A stretch of DNA of 64,000 nt from Pseudarthrobacter oxydans (GCF_030812335.1 NZ_JAUSSN010000005.1:62001-126000), one strand, 5' to 3'; shown: positions 8,341 to 17,332, counted from the first letter of the stretch. Translations and numbers: made by a program. Notes: generated by a model not told the origin, from the letters alone.

Positions 8341-10211
8341 GCGATTCAGTAGAAACTGCGGCAGTGGCCGCGCCGGCCCCCGGTACCTCCACTCAACCCG
8401 CCCCGACTCACACAGGGCAGAGCGGTACGGTGGTCCGTTCCACCGTCCTCCGGCGCCTGTTCAAGAACCCCCTTGGCATCGTTGCCATGGCGATCCTGCT
8501 GGTGATCTCGCTCCTGGCCGTCCTGGCTCCGGTCCTGGCGCCCTTCGAGGAGAACTACTCGAACATCGCCAAGACGCTGGCCGCTCCGGACTCCGTGAAC
8601 ATCCTCGGAACGGACAGCGCCGGGCGCGACGTCTGGAGCCGGCTGCTGTTCGGTGCGCAGCTGACCCTTCTGTCCGCTTTGCTCTGCGCGGGCGTTGCCA
8701 TCGCCATCGGCCTGCCCGCCGGCCTGATCGCTGGCTACTACGCCGGAAAGTTCGAAGCGGTCTCCAACTGGGTGGTCAGCATCCTGATGAGCCTTCCCGG
8801 CCTGATCGTGCTCCTGACCATCCGGGCGGCGTTCGGCCCGTCGGTATGGATTTCCATGATCGCCTTCGGCATCCTGATCAGCCCGTCCTACTTCCGGCTG
8901 ACCCGCACGGCCGTGCAGTCGGTGCGCAACGAGCTGTACGTTGACGCCGCCCGGGTGTCCGGGCTGTCCGACTGGAGCATCATCGCGCGCCACATCTTCT
9001 CCGTGGTCCGCGCCCCCATCATTATCCAGACCGCGGCCATTGCCGGCGTGGCCATCGCCATCCAGTCCGGGCTCGAGTTCCTCGGCCTGGGCGACCCCAG
9101 CAAGGCAACCTGGGGTGTGATGCTCTCCGAGGGCTTCAAGAACGTCTACCTGACCCCCACGCTGCTCTTCTGGCCCGCGCTTGCCATGGCGCTGACCATC
9201 GGCGGCCTGGTCCTGCTGGGCAACGCTATCCGTGACGCCCTGGAAGACGGCGAGAAGATCAAACACCGCAAGAAAAAGGCCACGCTGGAAGGTTCGACGG
9301 CGGCGCCCGCCGCCGCGCGCCCGTCCCGTAAGTCTGTTGCCGCCGTCGACGCCGGCACCGAGCACCACCTCGTGAAGGTGACCAATCTCGGCGTCGGCTA
9401 TCCGCAGGCCGACGGCTCCATCAAGAAAGTGGTGGACGACGTCTCCTTCCACGTGGACCGCGGCGAGATCCTGGGCATCGTGGGAGAATCCGGGTCGGGC
9501 AAGTCCCAAACCGCCTTCTCCATCCTGGGACTGCTTCCGGACAACGCGCGCATCGTTGCCGGCTCCATCCAGTTCGATGGCAACTACACCGTGGCCCCCG
9601 GCGAGGAACTCGTCAGCCAGGCGCGGCTGTCCAAGCTGCGCGGCAGGCGGATCTCCTACATTCCGCAGGAACCCATGAGCAACCTGGACCCGGCCTTCAC
9701 CATCGGCTACCAGTTGGTCACCCCCATGGTGCGGGTCCTCGGCATCGCCAAGGAGGAAGCCCGCAAGCGGGCCCTGAAACTCCTGACCGACGTCGGGATT
9801 ACCAACCCGGAGCGGACCTTTAACGCCTACCCCCACGAGGTCTCCGGCGGCATGGCGCAGCGCGTGCTGATCGCCGGTGCCATCAGCTGCGAACCTGACC
9901 TGGTCATCGCGGACGAGCCCACCACGGCTCTGGACGTCACGGTGCAGGCGGACGTGCTGGACCTCCTGCGCGAACTCCAGCAGCGCCTGAACATCGGCGT
10001 GATCCTGGTGACCCACAACTTCGGGGTGGTGGCGGACCTCTGCGACCGGGTGGCCGTGATGCAGAACGGCCGGCTCGTGGAGGAAGGATCCGTCCGCGAC
10101 ATTCTCCGGAACCCCAAAGAGCCGTACACCCGGACCCTCCTGGCGTCCATGCTTGAAGGCAAAACCCCTATGTCCATGCTTGTATCCAGGCAGAAGGAGC
10201 CGGTCGCATGA
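8337..10211 (+). CDS. ABC transporter permease-ATPase fusion (DppC + DppD)
   Basis: 624-residue fusion of two subunits that are normally separate. Residues about 35-300 are a DppC-type permease (LGTDSAGRDVWSRLLFGA and the EAA loop YVDAARVSGLSDWSIIARHI). A charged linker with HRKKKATLEG follows. Residues about 335-610 are a DppD-type ATPase with Walker A GESGSGKS at 383-390, the signature SGGMAQR, and Walker B ending DLVIADEPTTALDV. Such fusions are known in actinobacterial peptide-type transporters. The 4-nt overlaps with both neighbours keep it in a coupled operon. Bases are continuous through the linker, so it is a true fusion rather than a readthrough. Confidence 0.92.
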   Translation: MSDSVETAAVAAPAPGTSTQPAPTHTGQSGTVVRSTVLRRLFKNPLGIVAMAILLVISLLAVLAPVLAPFEENYSNIAKTLAAPDSVNILGTDSAGRDVWSRLLFGAQLTLLSALLCAGVAIAIGLPAGLIAGYYAGKFEAVSNWVVSILMSLPGLIVLLTIRAAFGPSVWISMIAFGILISPSYFRLTRTAVQSVRNELYVDAARVSGLSDWSIIARHIFSVVRAPIIIQTAAIAGVAIAIQSGLEFLGLGDPSKATWGVMLSEGFKNVYLTPTLLFWPALAMALTIGGLVLLGNAIRDALEDGEKIKHRKKKATLEGSTAAPAAARPSRKSVAAVDAGTEHHLVKVTNLGVGYPQADGSIKKVVDDVSFHVDRGEILGIVGESGSGKSQTAFSILGLLPDNARIVAGSIQFDGNYTVAPGEELVSQARLSKLRGRRISYIPQEPMSNLDPAFTIGYQLVTPMVRVLGIAKEEARKRALKLLTDVGITNPERTFNAYPHEVSGGMAQRVLIAGAISCEPDLVIADEPTTALDVTVQADVLDLLRELQQRLNIGVILVTHNFGVVADLCDRVAVMQNGRLVEEGSVRDILRNPKEPYTRTLLASMLEGKTPMSMLVSRQKEPVA

Positions 10212-11098
10212 GCACCACGGAGAACGACCCGGTCCCGGCAGCCCCGCTCCTGTCTGTGGACCACCTGGTGGTGGAATACCCCAGCAAGAAGTTCAGGGCC
10301 AAGCCGTTCCGGGCGCTGACGGACATCAATATCACTATCGGCCGGGGAGAAACCCTCGGCCTGGTGGGGGAGTCCGGCTCCGGCAAGACCACCCTGGGCC
10401 GGGCGGTCCTGGGCCTGGCCCCGGTGACCGGCGGAAAAATCATCTTCGAGGGCAAGGACATCAGCCACGCCACTCGCAGGCAGCGGCGCACCCTGAGCCG
10501 GGACCTGCAGGTGGTCTTCCAGGATCCGTACACCTCGCTGAATCCGGCACTGGAGATCGGCGCCATCCTCGCCGAACCCCTCGGCGTGCAGGGCATGGAA
10601 CAGACGGCGGCGAAGAAACGGGTCAAGGAACTGCTGGACCAGGTGGGGCTCCCGTCGGACGCCATCCACCGCCTGCCCCGGGAGTTCAGCGGCGGCCAGC
10701 GCCAGCGCGTGGCAATCGCCCGGGCGCTCGCCCTCTCGCCGAAGCTGATCGTCTGCGACGAACCCGTCAGTGCACTCGACCTGTCCACCCAGGCGCGTGT
10801 CCTTGACCTGTTCCTGCAGATCCAGAAGGACACCGGCGTTTCGTACCTCTTCGTCTCCCACGACCTGGATGTCGTGCGGCACATCAGCCACCGGGTGGCT
10901 GTGATGTACCACGGCGAGATTGTGGAGCAGGGGCCGGCCGACGTCGTCACCCGGGACCCGGAGCACCCCTATACCCAGCGTCTCCTGCTGGCGTCCCCGG
11001 TACCTGATCCGGACCGGCAGGAACAGCGCCGGGCGGATCGCCATCGGCTGCTGGAAATCCAGCGGCATCAGAAAGAACAGGCCGGTGCAGTCGCCTAA
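10208..11098 (+). CDS. ABC transporter ATP-binding protein (DppF/OppF type)
   Basis: 296-residue second ATPase of the same importer. Walker A is GESGSGKTT, the family Q-loop region is VVFQDPYTSLNP, the signature is FSGGQRQRVAIARAL, and Walker B leads into DEPVSALDLSTQ; the C-terminal oligopeptide transporter extension HPYTQRLLLASP is present. It overlaps the fusion gene by 4 nt. Its stop codon lies inside the first unit of a small tandem repeat. Together with the DppD half it powers uptake for the lipoprotein at 5866. Confidence 0.93.
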   Translation: MSTTENDPVPAAPLLSVDHLVVEYPSKKFRAKPFRALTDINITIGRGETLGLVGESGSGKTTLGRAVLGLAPVTGGKIIFEGKDISHATRRQRRTLSRDLQVVFQDPYTSLNPALEIGAILAEPLGVQGMEQTAAKKRVKELLDQVGLPSDAIHRLPREFSGGQRQRVAIARALALSPKLIVCDEPVSALDLSTQARVLDLFLQIQKDTGVSYLFVSHDLDVVRHISHRVAVMYHGEIVEQGPADVVTRDPEHPYTQRLLLASPVPDPDRQEQRRADRHRLLEIQRHQKEQAGAVA

Positions 11099-11144
11099 CA
11101 CCCGGCAAGCACAACACCCGGCAGGCACAGCACCCGGCCAGCAC
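11097..11144 (+). repeat. Three 16-bp tandem repeats after the ABC operon
   Basis: Three adjacent 16-bp units, AACACCCGGCAAGCAC (11097-11112), AACACCCGGCAGGCAC (11113-11128) and AGCACCCGGCCAGCAC (11129-11144), begin inside the stop codon of the ATPase gene. They differ at 1-3 positions. They look like replication-slippage products; no spacer exists, so this is not a CRISPR array. Confidence 0.75.
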
Positions 11145-11196
11145 AGCAAAACGGCAAAGCGGCCCTTGCGGGTCCGGAACACAACGGAGGAACACA

Positions 11197-12057
11197 GTGG
11201 CCAAAATTGGCGTACAGGCGATGATGCTGAAAGGCAGCTTCGCCGAACTCGGAGCATTTGAAACGCTTCGCAAGGTCAGCGCGATCGGTTACAACGCCGT
11301 CGAGATCTCCCAGATCCCGATGACACCGGAGAACGTGGCGGAACTGGACCGCTCCCGCAGTGAGCTGGGCATGGACATCGCGGCGTTGTCGGTCGCGGTG
11401 GAAGCCCCCAAAGGAATGCCCGTTGATTCCCTCAAGGACGATTTCGACAAGATCGTGGACAACGTCAAACGCCTCGACTCAACGCTCCTGCGGATCGGCA
11501 TGTTGCCCTTTCCGGCCATGAAGTCGATTCATGCCGTGATGGACTTTGCCAAGCAGGCCAACGAGTACGCCGAGCGGCTGCAGGAGCAGGGAATCAGCCT
11601 CTACTACCACAACCACCACATCGAGTTTGCGAAGTTCGACGGCAAGTACATGCTGGACATCATCGCCGAGAACTCCCCGGCCATGGGTATGGAGATCGAC
11701 GTCCACTGGGTGCAGCGCGGCGGCCTGGACCCGGTCCGGACGCTGGAGAGGTACGCCGGCCGCACGGCCATGGTGCACCTGAAGGACTACCGCATCGGCC
11801 AGATGCCGGAGGCGGCGTTCGGCATGTTGCAGACCGGCGATTTCCCGGGCTTCATGGCGGAGTTCAGGAACGTGGTCCAGTTCGCCGAAGTGGGCGAAGG
11901 CAACCTGGACTTCCCCGCCATCATCCCGGCCGCAGAGGCCGCCGGAGCCCAGTACATGCTGGTGGAGCAGGACGAACTTTACGGCCGCACCGTGTGGGAC
12001 GCGCTTCAGACGTCCTACGACAACCTGACGGCCATGGGCCACTCGAACCTTTTCTAG
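11197..12057 (+). CDS. Sugar phosphate isomerase/epimerase family protein (copy 2)
   Basis: 286-residue TIM-barrel protein of the xylose-isomerase-like family. Metal- and substrate-ligand segments are visible: LYYHNHHIEFAKFDGKYMLD near residue 130, the GMEIDVHWVQRGG region, MVHLKDYRIGQM and VEQDELYGR. The GTG at 11197 follows GGAGGA. It is followed closely by a Gfo/Idh/MocA dehydrogenase, repeating the arrangement at 3802-5657, although the two isomerases differ clearly in sequence. It belongs downstream of the ABC operon with no promoter I can identify. Probable role: conversion of a keto-sugar derived from the imported glycoside. Confidence 0.84.
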   Translation: MAKIGVQAMMLKGSFAELGAFETLRKVSAIGYNAVEISQIPMTPENVAELDRSRSELGMDIAALSVAVEAPKGMPVDSLKDDFDKIVDNVKRLDSTLLRIGMLPFPAMKSIHAVMDFAKQANEYAERLQEQGISLYYHNHHIEFAKFDGKYMLDIIAENSPAMGMEIDVHWVQRGGLDPVRTLERYAGRTAMVHLKDYRIGQMPEAAFGMLQTGDFPGFMAEFRNVVQFAEVGEGNLDFPAIIPAAEAAGAQYMLVEQDELYGRTVWDALQTSYDNLTAMGHSNLF

Positions 12058-12073
12058 ACAGGAGCATCACCAT

Positions 12074-13240
12074 ATGAGCAAGAAAGTACGCCTCGGCATC
12101 ATCGGCCTGGGCCAGCAGGGCGGCGCCTACGCCAGGTTCATCAGGGACGGCATGGTCCCCAACATAGAAGTCGGCGCCATCTGCGACACCGACCCCGCGA
12201 AGAAGGAACTGGCCGCGTCGCAGTACCCGGACGCACCCTTCTACGACGACTACATCACGATGTTGGAAAGCGGCGACGTCGACGCCGTCGTCACGTGCGT
12301 ACCGCACTTCCTGCACCCGGAAATGGGCATCGAGACGCTCAAGCGGAACGTGCACGCCCTCGTGGAGAAGCCCGCCGGCGTGTACACCAAGCAGGTCAAG
12401 GAGCTCAACGAGTTTGCTGCGAGCAAGCCCGATCTGTCCTTCGCCATCATGTTCAACCAGCGCAACAACCCGCTGTACCGGAAGCTCAAGGAGATCGTCG
12501 ACAACGGCGAAATCGGTGCCATCCGCCGCAGCAACTGGATCATCACCAACTGGTGGCGCCCGCAGGGCTACTACAACTCCAGCGAATGGCGCGCCACGTG
12601 GGGCGGCGAAGGCGGCGGAGTCCTGGTCAACCAGGCACCGCACCAGCTGGACCTGTGGCAGTGGATCTGCGGTGTGCCCAAGTCCGTCTACTCCAAGGTT
12701 GCCTACGGCTTCCGCCGCGACATCGCCGTGGAGGACGAGGTCACGGCGGTGGTGGATTACGGCAACGGCGCCACCGGCGTCTTCGTCACGGCCACGCACG
12801 ACCTCACCGGCACGGACCGCTTCGAGATCCTGGGCGACCAGGGCAAGATCGTCGTCGAAGACTCCAAGACCGCCACCGTGACCCGCCTGAAGAAGCCCGA
12901 GCGCGAACTCAGCGACGCCATGGATATGGACGATGTCCGCAAGCTCTTTATGGGCGAGCTGAACCCCGAGCAGTACTACACCACCGAGGTCATCGAGTTC
13001 GAGTCCGTCTGGGGCGCCCAGCACGCCGGCGTCCTGGAGAACTTCGCGGCGAACATCCTGGACGGCACCCCGCTGCTGGCGCCGGGCTCGGACGGCATCA
13101 ACGGTGTCCGCCTGGCCAACGCCATCCACCTTTCCAGCTGGACCGGAAGGGAAGTGGGACTGGACTTTGACGAGGACGAGTTCCTCGCCGAGCTCAACAA
13201 GCGCATCGCGGACGAAGGCAAGTTCCCCGAGCGCTCCTAG
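12074..13240 (+). CDS. Gfo/Idh/MocA family oxidoreductase (copy 2)
   Basis: 388-residue NAD(P)-dependent sugar dehydrogenase. The Rossmann start is RLGIIGLGQQGGAYARFI, the EKP motif is HALVEKPAGVYT, and the C-terminal catalytic histidine lies in VNQAPHQLDLWQWI. It starts 16 nt after copy 2 of the isomerase with AGGAG upstream. It is longer than copy 1 (388 against 336 residues), and the WWRPQGYYNSSEWRATWGGEG segment differs from its equivalent there, so the two pairs probably handle different substrates or steps. Confidence 0.86.
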   Translation: MSKKVRLGIIGLGQQGGAYARFIRDGMVPNIEVGAICDTDPAKKELAASQYPDAPFYDDYITMLESGDVDAVVTCVPHFLHPEMGIETLKRNVHALVEKPAGVYTKQVKELNEFAASKPDLSFAIMFNQRNNPLYRKLKEIVDNGEIGAIRRSNWIITNWWRPQGYYNSSEWRATWGGEGGGVLVNQAPHQLDLWQWICGVPKSVYSKVAYGFRRDIAVEDEVTAVVDYGNGATGVFVTATHDLTGTDRFEILGDQGKIVVEDSKTATVTRLKKPERELSDAMDMDDVRKLFMGELNPEQYYTTEVIEFESVWGAQHAGVLENFAANILDGTPLLAPGSDGINGVRLANAIHLSSWTGREVGLDFDEDEFLAELNKRIADEGKFPERS

Positions 13241-13255
13241 TCCAGCCCAACTGAG

Positions 13256-13301
13256 TCGCAGCTGCGGCCGTTCTGAGCGCTCAAAACGGCCACAGCTGCG
13301 A
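13256..13301. repeat. REP-like palindrome, family A, and likely terminator
   Basis: Nested hairpin: TCGCAGCTG (13256-13264) pairs with 13293-13301; after a C-A mismatch GGCCGTT (13266-13272) pairs with 13285-13291; after a second mismatch TGA pairs around a GCGC loop. The same architecture and the core CCGTTCTGAG recur at 49455-49514. It lies after the dehydrogenase and could end that transcript, though no T-run follows. Confidence 0.6.
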
Positions 13302-13335
13302 GCTAGTTAGGTTGTTTCGTCGTTAGGATGGGGCG

Positions 13336-14397
13336 GTGACTGAACCCAAGACGCCGGACGCTGACGCCACCAAGGCTCCGGCCAAGAAGCACGCCCGCGA
13401 CGGAAAATCCAGCGCCACCATCTACGACATCGCCAAGGTAGCCGGCGTCAACCCGTCCACGGTTTCCCGGGCGCTCAGCAAACCCGGCCGGGTGAGCGCC
13501 AAGACGCAGAAACTCATCGAGGATGCCGCCGCCGAGCTCAACTACCAGGTCAACCCCTTCGCCCGTGCGTTGCCGACCGGCCGGACCAACACCTTCGGGC
13601 TGATCGTCGCGGACATCACCAACCCCACGTTCTTCGACATCATCCGGGGGGCGGAGACCACCGCGACAGCCCGGGACTACACCCTGGTGCTCGCCGAGTC
13701 GGCGGAATCCGCGATCACTGAGCTGACGGCCGCCCGGCGGATGATGGCCACCGTGGACGGCCTCATCCTGGCCAGCCCGCGCATGGACGACGACGACATC
13801 CGGGCCCTCGCCCGCGACAAGCCCGTGGTGGTCATCAACCGCGAGGTCGACGGCGTGCCGTGCGTGGTCCCCGACGTGAACAAGGGCATCAGCGAGGCGG
13901 TCCGCAGCCTGGCCGCCAACGGCCACCACAAAGTTGCCTTTGTGGCCGGACCGCCGCAGTCCTGGATGTCCGCCCGCCGCTGGGAGGGTGTGCAGGCGGC
14001 CTGCGAGTGGTCCCGGCTGGACGCCGTGCGGCTCGAATCCGGCAAACCCACGGTCGACGGCGGCCGACAGGTGGCGCGCGACGTCCGGGCCAGCGGCGCC
14101 ACGGCCGTGCTGACCTACAACGACCTCCTGGCCATCGGCCTGATGCAGGAACTTCAGGCCGCCGGGGTGGTGGTCCCGGACCAGATCAGCATCGTGGGCT
14201 TCGACGATATTTTCGGGGCGGATTTCACCACGCCGCCGCTGACCACCGTGCGTTCGCCTCTCGGCGAGTGCGGCTCGGGTGCTGCCGCGTTGCTGCTGGA
14301 TCTCCTGCACGGCACGGGGGAGCCGGCCGGGACCGTGCGCGTCGAAACAGAACTCGTGCTGCGGGGTTCCAGCGGACGGTTGCTGCCCGCGGGCTAG
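13336..14397 (+). CDS. LacI family transcriptional regulator (second)
   Basis: 353-residue LacI-type repressor with a 30-residue polar N-terminal extension, then the helix-turn-helix TIYDIAKVAGVNPSTVSRAL and a sensor domain (FGLIVADITNPTFFDIIRG). The start is GTG at 13336, placed 6 nt after a TAGGAT box (13324-13329) with no Shine-Dalgarno, which suggests a leaderless mRNA. It precedes the uxaC promoter, whose operator at 14438 it could bind. The recognition helix (VNPSTVSRAL) is close to that of the other LacI protein (VAASTVSRAL), so both may read the same TGGCAACCGGTTG motif. Confidence 0.9.
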   Translation: MTEPKTPDADATKAPAKKHARDGKSSATIYDIAKVAGVNPSTVSRALSKPGRVSAKTQKLIEDAAAELNYQVNPFARALPTGRTNTFGLIVADITNPTFFDIIRGAETTATARDYTLVLAESAESAITELTAARRMMATVDGLILASPRMDDDDIRALARDKPVVVINREVDGVPCVVPDVNKGISEAVRSLAANGHHKVAFVAGPPQSWMSARRWEGVQAACEWSRLDAVRLESGKPTVDGGRQVARDVRASGATAVLTYNDLLAIGLMQELQAAGVVVPDQISIVGFDDIFGADFTTPPLTTVRSPLGECGSGAAALLLDLLHGTGEPAGTVRVETELVLRGSSGRLLPAG

Positions 14398-14437
14398 CGT
14401 TGCCGGGAGGGCGAACCGCGCAACTGAATGGCAATTT

Positions 14438-14478
14438 ATGGCAACCGGTTGACAAGAACCTGCGGCAGGCCGGACCAT
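14438..14478 (+). promoter_or_regulatory. LacI-type operator and putative leaderless promoter of uxaC
   Basis: ATGGCAACCGGTTGACAA (14438-14455) carries a perfect -35 box TTGACA (14449-14454) in its right half. The best -10 is GACCAT (14473-14478, spacing 18), weaker than at the sister promoters. Six nucleotides separate it from the uxaC ATG at 14485, and no ribosome site is present, so the mRNA may be leaderless. Confidence 0.6.
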
Positions 14479-14484
14479 TGAGCT

Positions 14485-15885
14485 ATGTCACAGTCGATTG
14501 CCGCCAACCCTGACCGGCTCCTGCCCGCGGATCCCGGAACGCGCAGCATTGCGCGCGAACTCCTCGGCCGGGTCCAGGACCTCCCCATCATTTCTCCGCA
14601 CGGGCACGTTGACGCCGCCGTCATCGAGCACAACACCCCCTTCCCGGACCCGGCAGCGCTGCTGGTCAGCCCGGACCACTACGTCACCCGGCTGATCCAC
14701 GCCAGCGGCGTCCCGCTGGACCGGCTGCGGGATACCTCGGAACCGGACTCCCGCACCGTCTGGCGCGAGTTCTGCCGGGCCTGGCCCTTGTTCGAGGGCA
14801 CCGCCTCCGGATACTGGCTCCGCACCCAGTTCGAAAACGTCTTCGGCCTCGAGCAGGAGATCAGCGCCGAGGCCGCAGACGCCAGTTACGATGCCATTTC
14901 CGCCAAGCTGCTGGAGCCCGGCTTCCGTCCCCGGCAGCTCTTCAAGGACTTCAATATCGAGGTCCTGGCCACCACGGACGACCCCCTGGACAGCCTGGCC
15001 AGCCACAAGTCAATCGCCCAGGACCCCACGTTCCACGGTCGCGTCCTGCCCACGTTCCGCCCGGATGCCTACCTCAACATCGCGCACTCCACGTGGTCCG
15101 CAAACGTTGACCGGCTCATCGCGGCAGCGGGCGACGGCGCCACCGGCTATGCCGGCTACCTCACCGCGCTGGAAAACCGGCGTCGTTATTTCGTGGACCA
15201 CGGCGCAGTCTCCGCCGACCACGGCGTCCGCACGCCCGCAACGCTCAAGCTCGACGCCGCCGACGCAGCGAAGCTGTTTGACCGTGCGCGCTCCGGCCAG
15301 GCGACGGCGCAGGACCGCGACGACTTCGAAGCCCACATGATGTACCAGATGGCGCGGATGTCCGTGGAGGACGGCCTCGTGATGACCATCCACCCGGGGT
15401 CCTACCGCAACCACCACGGCCCCACGTTCGAAAAGTTCGGCACGGACACCGGCCACGACATCCCGTTCGCCGTGAACTACACCGAGGCCATCCGCCCGCT
15501 GCTGCAGGACTTCGGCACCGCCAAGGACTTCCACCTGGTGCTGTTCACCCTGGACGAGACGGTCTTTTCCCGCGAACTCGCGCCGCTGGCCGGCTTCTAC
15601 CCGTCCGTCTACATTGGCGCCCCGTGGTGGTTCCTTGATGCTCCGGATGCCATGCTGCGCTTCCGCTCGGCCGTCACTGAAACAGCCGGCTTCTCCCGGT
15701 CCTCAGGCTTCATCGACGACACCCGGGCCTTCTGCTCCATCCCGGCACGGCACGACGCCTCCCGCCGGATCGAGGCCTCCTTCCTGGCCCGCCTCGTGGC
15801 GGAGCACCGGGTCAGCGAGGACCGCGCCCACGAACTCATCGTCGACCTCGTCGACGCCTCACCCCGAAGGGTCTTCAAACTGTGA
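14485..15885 (+). CDS. uxaC: Glucuronate isomerase
   Basis: 466-residue uronate isomerase of the amidohydrolase superfamily, converting D-glucuronate to D-fructuronate (and galacturonate to tagaturonate). The metal-binding SPHGHVD is at residues about 36-42. The family regions FENVFGL, VLATTDDPLDSL, LPTFRPDAYL and the C-terminal FIDDTRAFCSIPARHD are all present, and the length equals that of E. coli UxaC. The ATG at 14485 has no Shine-Dalgarno and fits a leaderless start behind the LacI operator. It is coupled to the next gene by a 4-nt overlap. This is the entry step for glucuronate released by UidA. Confidence 0.96.
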   Translation: MSQSIAANPDRLLPADPGTRSIARELLGRVQDLPIISPHGHVDAAVIEHNTPFPDPAALLVSPDHYVTRLIHASGVPLDRLRDTSEPDSRTVWREFCRAWPLFEGTASGYWLRTQFENVFGLEQEISAEAADASYDAISAKLLEPGFRPRQLFKDFNIEVLATTDDPLDSLASHKSIAQDPTFHGRVLPTFRPDAYLNIAHSTWSANVDRLIAAAGDGATGYAGYLTALENRRRYFVDHGAVSADHGVRTPATLKLDAADAAKLFDRARSGQATAQDRDDFEAHMMYQMARMSVEDGLVMTIHPGSYRNHHGPTFEKFGTDTGHDIPFAVNYTEAIRPLLQDFGTAKDFHLVLFTLDETVFSRELAPLAGFYPSVYIGAPWWFLDAPDAMLRFRSAVTETAGFSRSSGFIDDTRAFCSIPARHDASRRIEASFLARLVAEHRVSEDRAHELIVDLVDASPRRVFKL

Positions 15886-17315
15886 GCATCGACCTGCAAC
15901 CCGAAGCGGAACCCGCTGTGGAACTTCCCCGGCTGAACCGCCGCCTGCTGCCGGCGACCAAGTCTCCCGTGCGCATCGTGCACCTGGGGCTGGGCGCGTT
16001 CCACCGCTCGCACCAGGCCTGGTACACCCACCAGGCGGGCGACGCCGCGGACTGGGGCATCGCTGCCTTCACCGGCCGCCGCCCCGACGCGGCCCTGGCC
16101 CTGGCCGAACAGGACGGGCTCTTCACCGTGGTGGAACGTGCCGACGCCGGCGATTCCTTCACCGTGGTCAGCAGCATCGTGGAGGCAGCGGACGGCGCTG
16201 ACGTGCAGCGGCTGGCGGAACTGCTCGCGGCTCCTGCCACCACCGTCGTCACCCTGACCATCACCGAAGCCGCCTACCGGCTCGGCCCCGACGGACAGCT
16301 TGACCGCACCGCGTCCGACGTCGTTGCCGACCTTGCGCTGCTGGCTTCCGGAAGCGGACATCCGACGACGCCGCTGGGCCGGCTGGTGCTGGCCCTCGCC
16401 GCCCGCCGGGCTGCCGAAGCGGGACCGCTGGCCGTGGTCTGCTGCGACAACCTCTCCAGCAACGGGACCGTGGCACATAACGCCGTGGTGGGTATGGCCG
16501 GCGCCTGGGACGAAGGCCTCGCCGACTGGATTGACGCAAACGTCAGCTTTGTCAGCACCTCCGTGGACCGCATCACGCCGCGTACCACGGAAGAGGACGT
16601 TGCGCTGGTGGAGGCTGCGTGCGGCTACCGGGACAATTCCCCCGTGGTGGCCGAACCCTTCTCTAACTGGGTGCTCAGTGGGGACTTTCCCGCGGGGCGC
16701 CCGCGCTGGGAAGACGCCGGCGCCGTGTTCGTCGCGGACATCGAGCCCTACGAAAACCGCAAACTCTGGCTGCTCAACGGCGCGCACTCGCTGCTCGCGT
16801 ACGCAGGGCAGCTCCGCGGCCACACTACCGTGGCCCAGGCGCTGGCGGACCCGCTGTGCCTGCAGGCGGTTGAAGGGTTCTGGGACGAGGCCGAGGCGAA
16901 CCTTGCCGGCGGTGGGACGGCGGGCGCCGACCTGCAGATCCCGGCCTACCGGGCCGCCCTGCTTGCACGCTTCAGCAACGCCCGGATCGCCCACCACCTC
17001 GCGCAGATAGCCATGGACGGCAGCACCAAGTTGCGGATGCGCGCAGTTCCGGTGCTGGAGGCTGAACGTGCCGCCGGCCGCACCGGTGCCGCTGCCGCGC
17101 TGATGATTGCGTCGTGGATGGACTACAGCTCTGCCGCCGTCGCGTTCCAGGATCCGCTGGCCGATGAGGTGGCCGCCGCCAACCTCATCAGCGGCGCCGA
17201 ACGGATCCGTGCCTTGCTGGCCCTGGTGGACCCGGTCCTCGCCGCGGACGCGGCGGTTGTGGACCTGATTGAAGACTTGTGCGGAACGTTCGGGGAGCGG
17301 GCTGTCTCCCTTTAG
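15882..17315 (+). CDS. uxuB: Mannitol dehydrogenase family protein, probable fructuronate reductase
   Basis: 477-residue long-chain polyol dehydrogenase. The N-terminal nucleotide-binding region is IVHLGLGAFHRSHQAWYTH; the catalytic lysine with its following Asn and His is in the ENRKLWLLNGAHS motif. Sitting directly after uxaC with a GTGA overlap, it most likely reduces D-fructuronate to D-mannonate with NADH, the second step of the Ashwell pathway. Mannitol or altronate dehydrogenase activity would be the alternatives within this family. The GTG start at 15882 is fixed by the overlap. A strong terminator follows. Confidence 0.88.
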   Translation: MSIDLQPEAEPAVELPRLNRRLLPATKSPVRIVHLGLGAFHRSHQAWYTHQAGDAADWGIAAFTGRRPDAALALAEQDGLFTVVERADAGDSFTVVSSIVEAADGADVQRLAELLAAPATTVVTLTITEAAYRLGPDGQLDRTASDVVADLALLASGSGHPTTPLGRLVLALAARRAAEAGPLAVVCCDNLSSNGTVAHNAVVGMAGAWDEGLADWIDANVSFVSTSVDRITPRTTEEDVALVEAACGYRDNSPVVAEPFSNWVLSGDFPAGRPRWEDAGAVFVADIEPYENRKLWLLNGAHSLLAYAGQLRGHTTVAQALADPLCLQAVEGFWDEAEANLAGGGTAGADLQIPAYRAALLARFSNARIAHHLAQIAMDGSTKLRMRAVPVLEAERAAGRTGAAAALMIASWMDYSSAAVAFQDPLADEVAAANLISGAERIRALLALVDPVLAADAAVVDLIEDLCGTFGERAVSL

Positions 17316-17332
17316 CGTCGTCCGCGCACGCG

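Noticed and set aside
11097-11144. CRISPR-like repeats
   Set aside because: The three 16-bp units are directly adjacent with no spacers and there are no cas genes.
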